The position numbers were made by a program, and so were the translations under genes. From CAXSEF01 sp964236585 (GTDB taxonomy: Bacteria > Pseudomonadota > Alphaproteobacteria > Acetobacterales > Acetobacteraceae), in NCBI GenBank assembly GCA_964236585.1, contig CAXSFE010000180.1:1-5089 (forward strand): a stretch of 5,089 bases of DNA, given 5' to 3'. The notes beneath the pieces are model-generated. The model saw only the letters and a program-made list of their open reading frames with translations. It had not been told where the DNA came from and did not search any database. Positions 1 through 5,089 of this stretch are shown here, piece after piece. The stretch's first letter is position 1; every line of letters begins with the position of its first letter.

Positions 1-99
1 GAGGCGGCCGGCCGGCCGGCCGGGCACGACGCGCCGGTGCGGGCGCCGGCTGTTCCGCCGGCGGGGTGGTGGCCCCCGCGGGGGTTGAACGTCGCCTGA
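1..99 (+). CDS. C-terminal tail of an upstream gene (partial, product unknown)
   Basis: Reading from base 1 gives 32 sense codons and a TGA at 97-99. The peptide ends in AGWWPPRGLNVA and is rich in Ala, Pro and Gly. Third codon positions are nearly all G or C, as in the strong genes of this window, and after the stop the base composition drops. That pattern fits the end of a gene. However, the region is so GC-rich that a second frame is also open until a TGA at 86-88 and a third stays open for much longer, so the frame choice is only a preference. No domain is recognisable in so short a piece. If real, it is the gene upstream of the large transferase, about 115 nt away, on the same strand. 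Confidence 0.35.
   Translation, partial: EAAGRPAGHDAPVRAPAVPPAGWWPPRGLNVA
6..23. repeat. GGCC tandem microrepeat
   Basis: Four and a half consecutive GGCC units. In the preferred frame they encode a short Ala-Gly-Arg-Pro stretch near the end of the putative upstream protein. This is simple-sequence DNA common in high-GC genomes and carries no evident function. Confidence 0.5.
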
Positions 100-158
100 T
101 CCTGCATCCGAGACCATCCTCCAGGGGCCAGCTGCACAACCCCAGGCACCATTACACC

Positions 159-185
159 GAAATCTTCCCGGGGAAGCTGAAATCT
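159..185. promoter_or_regulatory. Leader with spaced GAAATCT direct repeat and a dyad
   Basis: The stretch between the upstream stop and the large gene is the least GC-rich part of the first 4.6 kb. GAAATCT occurs at 159-165 and again at 179-185, start to start 20 nt apart, which is about two helical turns. Between and partly overlapping them, CTTCCC (164-169) and GGGAAG (171-176) form a 6-bp dyad around one G. The arrangement could be an operator or part of the leader of the large gene. No convincing -35/-10 pair was found, so the regulatory role is inference only. Confidence 0.25.
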
Positions 186-213
186 CTGGCGTCCTGCGTC
201 CGGGGCTGTAGGT

Positions 214-3200
214 ATGGCGGTAGGCACGCAGCCATGCAGGACCCCGACCGGCGACATGACGGACTTCCTGGAACAACTGGTTGGCCGGCGTGGTCCGCTC
301 CCGATGGGCAGGCCGCCGGACGCCCGTCAGGAGACCCCGGCGGCCCCCGACGCCGAGAGGGCCAGGGACCAGCAGGCCTTCGAGGCCGGGCTGAGGGCGC
401 ACCAGCTGCGGATCATCGGCCAGTCCGGGCTGTTCGACGAGGCGTTCTACCTGTCGGCCTACCCGGACGTGCGCGACGCCGACATTTCCGCGCTCGAGCA
501 TTTCTTCGGCTTCGGCTACCGGGAGGGGCGGAACCCGAACCGCTACTTCGAGCCGCTGTGGTATCTCGGGTGCAACCCGGACGTCGTGGCGTCGGGGATG
601 CAGCCGCTGCTGCACTTCGTCCTGCACGGCGACCGGCAGGGCCGCGACCCGGGGCCGCTGTTCAGCACCGCGTGGTATCGGAGCCGGTACGACATCGCGG
701 CGGACGCCTGCGCGCTGTCGCACTACCTCGCCGGCTGCCAGGCCACGCCGCTCAGCCCCATCCCGGACTTCGACGCCGAGTACTACGCGCGCAACAACCT
801 CGACGTCGTGGCCGCCGGGGTCGACCTGTTCGGGCACTTCCACAGCTACGGCCACCGGGAGTGCCGCAACCCGTCGGGCGAGTTCGACGTCAAGTTCTAC
901 GTGGACCGCTATCTCGGGGGCGACACGAGCGGCAACCCGCTGCTGCACTACCTGGCGCACCGGGGCGAGCCGGGCGTGGTCGGCAAGATCGCGGACGACG
1001 AGCCCACGGTCTCGCGCGAGGTCAAGCACTTCACCAGGCCGAGCCCGGACTTCGAGGAGTTCCGCGGGCTCGACCGGGGCGCCCGCCCGAAGGTCAAGCT
1101 GCTGGCCTACTACCTGCCGCAGTTCCACGCCTTCGAGGAGAACGACAGCTGGTGGGGCAAGGGCTTCACCGAGTGGACGAACATCGCGCGCGGCTCGCCC
1201 CGCTTCGTCGGCCACTACCAGCCGCGCATCCCACGCGACCTCGGCTTCTATTCCCTGGACTCGACGGATTCGATGCGCCGCCAGATCGAGATGGCGCAGG
1301 CGGCCGGGGTGCACGGCTTCGTCTTCTACTACTACTGGTTCAACGGCCGCCGGCTGATGGACAAGCCGCTGCAGCGCTTCCTCGCCGAGCCCGGCCTGGA
1401 CATGCCGTTCGCGCTGATGTGGGCCAACGAGAACTGGACCAGGCGCTGGGACGGGGCGGACAGCGAGGTGCTGATCTCGCAGGACTACCGCCCCCAGGAC
1501 GACACGGCGATGGCGGCCGAGTTCGCGGCCCACTTCAGGGACCCGCGCTACATCCGCCTGAAGGGGCGCCCGGTGCTGATGGTCTACCGGCCGGGCCTGA
1601 TCCCCGAGCCCGCGCGCACCATCCGGCGCTGGCGCGAGATCTTCCGCACCGAGTTCGGCGAGGACCCGATCCTGGTGATGGCGCAGAGCTTCGGCGCGGA
1701 CGATCCCGCGGAGTTCGGCCTGGACGGCGCGATCGAGTTCCCGCCGCACAAGCTGACCAGCAACCTTGCGCCGGCGAACCCGGGCTTTCGCACCCTGGAC
1801 TACGATTTCGCGGGCAAGATCTACCACTACGACGACGTGGTCCGCGTCTCGCTCGACGCGCCCGATCCCGGGTTCCCGCTGGTCAGGACGGCGGTGCCGA
1901 GCTGGGACAACGACGCGCGCCGGCAGGGCAACGGCATCGTGCTCGCCGGCTCCACGCCGGCCAAGTACGAGGCCTGGCTGTCCGGGCTCGTGGCCCGCGC
2001 CCAGGCGGCGCCGTTCTTCGGCGAGGCCATCGTCTGCGTGAACGCGTGGAACGAGTGGTGCGAGGGCGCCTACCTGGAGCCCGACCTGCATTTCGGCGCG
2101 GCCTACCTGAACGCCACCGCGCGCGCCGTCTCCGGGCATGGGCGCCAGGAGGCCGTGCCCAGGGTCGTCCTCGTGGGCCACGACGCGTTTCCCAGCGGCG
2201 CGCAGCAGCTTCTGCTCGGCACGGCGCGAATGCTGCACGCGGCGTTCGGCGTGGAGTGCGAGATCCTGCTGCTCGACGGCGGGGCGCTGCTCGACGCCTA
2301 CTCGGCGCAGGCGCCGACGACGGTCATCGCGTCGGACGCGCAGCTCTCCGCCAAGCTGCAGAGCCTCGCCGAGGCCGGGTTCGCCGGCGCGGTGGTCAAC
2401 ACCGCGGCCGCCGCGCGCGTGACGCCCTACCTCCGGGCCGCCGGCCTGCGCTCGGTGCTGCAGATCCACGAGCTGCCGCGGATCCTGCGCGAGAAGCACC
2501 TCGTCGCCAGCGCGAAGGCCGGCGTGGACGCGGCAGACCGCGTGGTGTTCGCGGCCGCCTTCGTGCGCGACGCGATCCTGGGCGAGCTCGGCGTGGCGGC
2601 GGACGAGCGCATGGTGGTCATGCCGCAGGGGTCATACCGGAACGTCGCGTTCTGCGAGGCCGATGGCGCCGCCGCGCGCCTCGGCCTCGGCCTCGGCGCG
2701 GGGGACAGGATGGTCCTCGGCGTCGGCTATGCGGACCTGCGCAAGGGGTTCGACCTGTTCCTGCAGCTCTGGCGGCTGCTGCAGGCGCCCAGGATGCAGG
2801 AGTCGGGGGTGCAGGACGGGGCCGCCGGCGCGGGGCGCGTCTGCCTGGTTTGGGTGGGGGGCATGGACCCGGGGCTGCGCGACTGGCTGGGCGCCGAGAT
2901 CGCCGAGGCTGAGGCGTGCGGGACCTTCCGCATGGCCGGCTACCGCGACGACATGGCGGCGGTGTTCTCGGCTGCGGACGCGTTCGTGCTGACCTCGCGC
3001 GAGGACCCGTTCCCGACCGTGGTGATGGAGGCGCTCGGCGCCGGCCTGCCGGTGTTCGCGTTCGACCGCGCCGGCGGCATCCCCGACATGCTGCGCGAGG
3101 CCGGGGAGGGCTGCGTCGTGGGCTACGGCGACGTCGTCGCGATGGCCGGCGCGGTGCGCGCCTCGCTCGACGCCGGCATCTCGGCGGGGCAGCGTGCCGG

Positions 3201-4224
3201 CCGCCAGGCGCTGGTCGCCACCCGGTTCGACTTTTGCGACTACACCGGACGGCTGCTGCGCCTGGTGCTGCCCGACCTGCCGGCGGTCTCGGTCGTGGTG
3301 CCGAACTACAACTACGCGCGCTTCATGCCCGACCGGCTGGGCTCGATCTTCCGGCAGTCGCATCCGGTGCGCGAGGTCGTCGTGCTGGACGACTGCTCCA
3401 CCGACAACAGCCTGGCCGTGATCCCCGCGGTCGCCGAGGCGGCGGGGCGCGTGATCCGCCTGGTGCCCAGCGCGGCGAACTCGGGCTCCGTGTTCGCGCA
3501 GTGGCGCCGCGCCGCCGAGCTCGCGGACGGGGAGTACCTCTGGATCGCGGAGGCCGACGACCTGTCCGACCGCGGCTTCCTGGCGAACGTGCTGGCGCCG
3601 ATGGCCCGCGACCCGGCGATCCGGCTCGGGTTCTGCGACAGCCGGACGATCGACCTGGACGGCAGCCCGCAGTGGGGCAGCTACCGGGAGTACTACGCCT
3701 CGGTCGAGCCGGGCGCGCTGGCCAGGACGGAGGTGTTCGACGCGGCCGCGTTCGCCGAGCGCTTCCTGTCGGTCAAGAACCTGATCCTCAACGTGAGCGC
3801 CGTGGTCTGGCGGCGCGACGCGCTGCTGCAGGCCCTGGACAGCTGCGAGGCGGCGCTGCGGACGTTCAGGATGGCGGGCGACTGGCGGCTCTACCTGGAG
3901 GTCCTGCAGCGGCAGGGGGGGAAGGTCGCCTACGTGGCGGAGCCCCTCAACGTCCACCGGCGCCATGCGCAGAGCGTCACCCACGCGCTCGACGGCGAGC
4001 GCCACGTGGACGAGATCCGGCGGTGCCACGCGCTGGTCCGCGACGCCTGGGCGATGCCGGAGCAGCGCCGCGGGCAGCAGGAGCGCTACCTCGGCGAGGT
4101 GGCGGAGCAGCTCGGCGTGTCGCTGCGCGGCAAGAAGATTTCCGGCGCGGCCGCGGCAGGATCGGCGGCCGGTGGCCGCAGGCCGCGGTACGCGGCGGCC
4201 CGGGGACGGAATGCGGCCGAGTAG
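214..4224 (+). CDS. Multidomain polysaccharide enzyme: repeats + WbsX/GH99-like + GT4 + GT2
   Basis: A 1336-residue protein with no visible signal peptide or membrane segment, so probably cytoplasmic. Residues 71-255 hold five imperfect 35-40 residue repeats (YL..YPDV...PL.HF..G..EGR.P). Residues 293-640 are a WbsX/GH99-like domain: YYLPQFH (299-305), WWGKGFTEWTN (313-323), YYYWFNG (372-378), WANENWTRRWDG (403-414) and NAWNEWCEG (610-618), whose E614/E617 match the ExxE catalytic pair known in GH99. Residues 648-1018 are a GT-B, GT4-like transferase with RKG (843-845) and a D931-to-E939 motif in place of E-x7-E. Residues 1023-1257 are a GT-A, GT2-like transferase with VVVPNYNY, LDDCSTDNS, EADD (1113-1116) and AGDW (1221-1224). 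The 1301-1336 tail is basic and Ala/Gly-rich. Likely role: several steps of O-antigen or exopolysaccharide assembly; donors and acceptors are unknown. The start is uncertain: ATG 256 (MTDFLEQL) is an equal alternative, since neither start has a good ribosome site and codons 3 and 7 of the longer form are atypical. Confidence 0.93.
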   Translation: MAVGTQPCRTPTGDMTDFLEQLVGRRGPLPMGRPPDARQETPAAPDAERARDQQAFEAGLRAHQLRIIGQSGLFDEAFYLSAYPDVRDADISALEHFFGFGYREGRNPNRYFEPLWYLGCNPDVVASGMQPLLHFVLHGDRQGRDPGPLFSTAWYRSRYDIAADACALSHYLAGCQATPLSPIPDFDAEYYARNNLDVVAAGVDLFGHFHSYGHRECRNPSGEFDVKFYVDRYLGGDTSGNPLLHYLAHRGEPGVVGKIADDEPTVSREVKHFTRPSPDFEEFRGLDRGARPKVKLLAYYLPQFHAFEENDSWWGKGFTEWTNIARGSPRFVGHYQPRIPRDLGFYSLDSTDSMRRQIEMAQAAGVHGFVFYYYWFNGRRLMDKPLQRFLAEPGLDMPFALMWANENWTRRWDGADSEVLISQDYRPQDDTAMAAEFAAHFRDPRYIRLKGRPVLMVYRPGLIPEPARTIRRWREIFRTEFGEDPILVMAQSFGADDPAEFGLDGAIEFPPHKLTSNLAPANPGFRTLDYDFAGKIYHYDDVVRVSLDAPDPGFPLVRTAVPSWDNDARRQGNGIVLAGSTPAKYEAWLSGLVARAQAAPFFGEAIVCVNAWNEWCEGAYLEPDLHFGAAYLNATARAVSGHGRQEAVPRVVLVGHDAFPSGAQQLLLGTARMLHAAFGVECEILLLDGGALLDAYSAQAPTTVIASDAQLSAKLQSLAEAGFAGAVVNTAAAARVTPYLRAAGLRSVLQIHELPRILREKHLVASAKAGVDAADRVVFAAAFVRDAILGELGVAADERMVVMPQGSYRNVAFCEADGAAARLGLGLGAGDRMVLGVGYADLRKGFDLFLQLWRLLQAPRMQESGVQDGAAGAGRVCLVWVGGMDPGLRDWLGAEIAEAEACGTFRMAGYRDDMAAVFSAADAFVLTSREDPFPTVVMEALGAGLPVFAFDRAGGIPDMLREAGEGCVVGYGDVVAMAGAVRASLDAGISAGQRAGRQALVATRFDFCDYTGRLLRLVLPDLPAVSVVVPNYNYARFMPDRLGSIFRQSHPVREVVVLDDCSTDNSLAVIPAVAEAAGRVIRLVPSAANSGSVFAQWRRAAELADGEYLWIAEADDLSDRGFLANVLAPMARDPAIRLGFCDSRTIDLDGSPQWGSYREYYASVEPGALARTEVFDAAAFAERFLSVKNLILNVSAVVWRRDALLQALDSCEAALRTFRMAGDWRLYLEVLQRQGGKVAYVAEPLNVHRRHAQSVTHALDGERHVDEIRRCHALVRDAWAMPEQRRGQQERYLGEVAEQLGVSLRGKKISGAAAAGSAAGGRRPRYAAARGRNAAE
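424..978 (+). repeat. Five tandem protein repeats (YPDV/HF..G..EGR type) within the large gene
   Basis: Coding repeats at about residues 71-109, 110-147, 148-183, 184-221 and 222-255. The first two are best preserved: an aromatic-rich start (FYLSAYPDV, LWYLGCNPDV), then a Pro-Leu or Ala-Leu, then HF, a Gly, and EGR or QGR followed by N/D-P. Copy three is degenerate and lost the terminal motif; copy four keeps YYARNNLDVVAAG and ECRNP; copy five keeps FYVDRYL and LLHYLAHRGEPG. Similar repeats are known to me from alphaproteobacterial glycosyltransferases and secreted proteins, but I cannot assign a family accession or function. The DNA copies have diverged, so the duplication is old. Confidence 0.75.
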
Positions 4225-4234
4225 CGGTCCCTCA

Positions 4235-4246
4235 AGCAGGTCAGGA
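4235..4246 (+). promoter_or_regulatory. Ribosome binding site deciding the start of the small repeat gene
   Basis: GCAGG (4236-4240) and CAGGA (4242-4246) lie in the 31-nt gap after the stop of the large gene; the second ends 9 nt before ATG 4256. This supports starting the small gene at 4256, although its frame is open much further upstream inside the large gene. Confidence 0.5.
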
Positions 4247-4255
4247 TCCACCCAG

Positions 4256-4699
4256 ATGTATGTGCCCCCCCTCGACAGCATCCTGCGCTCCATCGGCATG
4301 GACCGGGCGTCGTTCGCCGCGGCCAGGTCCGTGAAGATCCCCAAGGAGCTGCTCACCCTCCTGCTGCAGGTCGCCGCCGCGTCCAGCGACTTCAACGAGG
4401 CGGGCTACCTGCGGGAGAACCCGGACATCGCCGCCGGCGTGCGCAGCGGCTCCGTCGAGGACGCGCGCGCGCACTACATCGGCTACGGCTTCCTCGAGGG
4501 CCGCCTGGGGGCCACGCCGAACGTGGACGAGCGCTGGTACATGCAGACCTACGCCGACGTCGCCCTGGCCGTGAAGCAGGGCAAGGTCGCGTCCGCCGGG
4601 GAGCACTACAACGTCATGGGCGCCGCCGAGGGCCGCAGCCCGAGCCCGGACCAGACCGCGGTCGCCGGCCAGTGGAAGCGGGCGCTGGCCAAGGTCTAG
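4256..4699 (+). CDS. Small two-repeat protein sharing the large enzyme's N-terminal module
   Basis: A 147-residue hydrophilic protein without signal peptide or membrane segment. Residues 1-44 look helical (IPKELLTLLLQVAAASS). Two repeats follow: residues 45-83 (YLRENPDIAAGV, HYIGYGFLEGR) and 89-127 (WYMQTYADVALAV, HYNVMGAAEGRSP), 44 residues apart. They share the aromatic-PDV and HY..G..EGR signature with the large protein's N-terminal repeats but have a longer middle, with RSG or KQG before the helix carrying the His-Tyr. No catalytic motif is visible, so a binding, assembly or scaffold role is inference. It starts 31 nt after the large gene on the same strand and probably shares its transcript. 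ATG 4256 was chosen for its upstream AGGA, and because codons upstream of it overlap the real large gene. A run of seven C lies at codons 4-6. Confidence 0.85.
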   Translation: MYVPPLDSILRSIGMDRASFAAARSVKIPKELLTLLLQVAAASSDFNEAGYLRENPDIAAGVRSGSVEDARAHYIGYGFLEGRLGATPNVDERWYMQTYADVALAVKQGKVASAGEHYNVMGAAEGRSPSPDQTAVAGQWKRALAKV

Positions 4700-4740
4700 G
4701 GGCTGCTGTCGCCCTGCCCTCTCCGCAGGAAGGCAAGGCT

Positions 4741-4764
4741 CTTCTTTTTCTGGAGAAAAAGAAG
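4741..4764. terminator. AT-rich hairpin, left arm; possible terminator of the repeat-protein transcript
   Basis: CTTCTTTTTCT (4741-4751) and AGAAAAAGAAG (4754-4764) are perfect 11-nt inverted repeats around GG. It lies 42 nt after the stop of the small gene. The stem is AT-rich and is followed by CAAAAAG, not by a T run, so it is not a classic intrinsic terminator for the + strand; the opposite strand does have T-rich sequence after the hairpin. Termination is therefore possible but not shown. Confidence 0.4.
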
Positions 4765-4834
4765 CAAAAAGACTTTGCCCATGGGGGCACGGGCTCCCGG
4801 CCGGCTCCGGAGCCTTTCGGGCAGAAGTTCTTTG

Positions 4835-4856
4835 GTTCTTTCTTTCAAGAAAGAAC
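4835..4856. repeat. AT-rich hairpin, right arm of the composite element
   Basis: GTTCTTTCTT (4835-4844) and AAGAAAGAAC (4847-4856) are perfect 10-nt inverted repeats around TC. The hairpin has the same architecture as the one at 4741-4764 but different bases, and it lacks a T run on the + strand. Confidence 0.6.
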
Positions 4857-4989
4857 ATGCTTGCTGTCCGTCGTGGCGCACGGGGACGGCGTGGGCATCG
4901 CGGCGGAAGCGTGCTTGATCCGGCGCGGCGTTGCGTCTTCCATGGCGGGGCCCGCCGCCCGGTGCTCGGCAGGACGGGGCCAGGGTTCC

Positions 4990-4996
4990 GGAGGAG
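4990..4996 (+). promoter_or_regulatory. Strong Shine-Dalgarno-like GGAGGAG, distant from the next start
   Basis: GGAGGAG is a near-perfect anti-16S match but ends 20 nt before ATG 5017, beyond the usual 5-10 nt. A GTG at 5010 would be nearer, but its frame lacks the G/C third-position bias, so ATG 5017 remains the better start and the role of this site is uncertain. Confidence 0.3.
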
Positions 4997-5016
4997 CGGG
5001 CGCTGCCCGGTGTCAC

Positions 5017-5089
5017 ATGAAGATCCCGCTGATCCAGCCCAACCCCAGCCGCCTGAGCCAGCTCGGCGCCGAGCTCGCCCAGATCGAGG
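5017..5089 (+). CDS. Start of a gene, probably a DegT/DnrJ/EryC1/StrS-type sugar aminotransferase (partial)
   Basis: Twenty-four codons are visible before the window ends, beginning MKIPLIQPNPSRLSQLG and continuing AELAQIE. Every codon after ATG ends in G or C, so this is the coding frame. The pattern of a short IPL strand, a Pro-rich turn and then a helix ending in an acidic residue resembles the N-terminus of PLP-dependent DegT-family aminotransferases, which convert keto-sugar nucleotides to amino-sugar nucleotides used in O-antigen and related glycans. No catalytic lysine or PLP-binding residue is inside the window, so the family assignment is by resemblance only. It would fit the polysaccharide context. 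It is separated from the upstream pair by 317 nt with a palindromic element, so it probably has its own promoter. Confidence 0.55.
   Translation, partial: MKIPLIQPNPSRLSQLGAELAQIE

Larger units (their letters stand above)
4732..4865. repeat. Composite inverted-repeat element (BIME/REP-like)
   Basis: Two related hairpin units face each other. The left arm (4732-4780) reads GGCAAGG, an AT-rich hairpin, then AAAGACTTTGCCC (4768-4780). The right arm (4819-4865) reads GGGCAGAAGTTCTTT (4819-4833), an AT-rich hairpin, then GCTTGC. Reverse-complementing one arm gives a clear though imperfect match to the other, including the GCCC/GGGC inner ends and the C-T-T-G-C outer end. The symmetry centre, near 4800, coincides with the palindrome CCGGCCGG (4797-4804), and GGCTCCGGAGCC (4803-4814) lies just beside it. 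This arrangement is that of dispersed intergenic palindromic elements; I recall similar AT-rich palindromes between Acetobacteraceae genes, but copy number cannot be judged from one window. Confidence 0.65.
4700..5016. other. Intergenic region with a palindromic element, otherwise no gene seen
   Basis: 317 nt between the small repeat gene and the next start. Its first half contains the composite inverted repeat described separately. From about 4867 to 5016 I see no supported gene: open frames exist on both strands but their third codon positions are not G/C-biased as in the true genes. The promoter of the gene starting at 5017 should lie here, but no clear -35/-10 boxes stand out. Confidence 0.7.

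Noticed and set aside
85..113. TTGAAC at 85-90 as a -35 box for the large gene
   Set aside because: No -10-like hexamer occurs at a suitable distance, and the site overlaps the end of the putative upstream gene.
424..978. The repeated DNA as a CRISPR array or mobile-element repeat
   Set aside because: The periodicity is at protein level with diverged DNA, no conserved short repeat and no spacers.
66..2912. A 948-codon open frame on the + strand overlapping most of the large gene
   Set aside because: Its product is an Arg/Gly/Ala/Pro-rich sequence without any recognisable domain. It is a shadow produced by the extreme GC content; the other + frame has clear WbsX and glycosyltransferase motifs.
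3965..4255. An N-terminal extension of the small repeat gene back to 3965
   Set aside because: The extension would overlap the end of the large gene, is Arg/Ser/Ala-rich with no domain, and the ribosome site before ATG 4256 gives a better start.
2916..4334. A 472-codon + frame across the GT2 region that could suggest a split gene
   Set aside because: The GT4 and GT2 motifs continue without interruption in the frame of the large gene, so no frameshift is needed.
2632..4395. A 587-codon open frame on the - strand
   Set aside because: It runs antisense to the GT4, GT2 and start of the small gene, has a His/Arg/Pro/Val-rich composition and no domain. It is explained by codon bias on the true strand.
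4241..5016. Two - strand open frames across the small gene and the palindromic element
   Set aside because: They translate through the hairpins and oppose a gene with clear repeats; third-position bias is absent in the intergenic part.
4857..5089. An open + frame from ATG 4857 right after the second hairpin
   Set aside because: Its third codon positions are not G/C-biased and it is out of frame with the well-biased coding start at 5017.

Overview
The window looks like a piece of a chromosome from a very high-GC alphaproteobacterium. Coding positions end almost always in G or C. The AT-rich palindromic intergenic element and the style of the repeats and transferases fit the Acetobacteraceae (Roseomonas-like genera) best, but no rRNA or marker gene is present, so the family is an inference.

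Layout, all on the + strand: (1) positions 1-99 probably hold the last codons of an upstream gene; (2) a leader of about 115 nt carries a small dyad and a spaced direct repeat; (3) a very large gene, 214-4224, encodes a 1336-residue multidomain carbohydrate-active protein made of five N-terminal short repeats, a WbsX/GH99-like domain, a GT4-type glycosyltransferase and a GT2-type glycosyltransferase; (4) 31 nt later a small gene, 4256-4699, encodes a 147-residue protein carrying two copies of a longer version of the same repeat seen at the N-terminus of the large protein; (5) a 317-nt intergenic region holds a composite inverted-repeat (BIME/REP-like) element at about 4732-4865; (6) a new gene begins at 5017 and runs off the window; its 24 visible residues resemble the N-terminus of DegT/DnrJ/EryC1/StrS sugar aminotransferases.

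Together this reads as part of a surface-polysaccharide (O-antigen, capsule or exopolysaccharide) biosynthesis locus. The large protein would supply two glycosyl transfers plus a WbsX/GH99-like activity on one chain, the possible aminotransferase would make an amino sugar nucleotide, and the small repeat protein has no known function but shares a module with the large enzyme. The most interesting points are the repeat family shared by the fused enzyme and the stand-alone protein, the unusual triple-enzyme fusion, and the two-armed palindromic element downstream.
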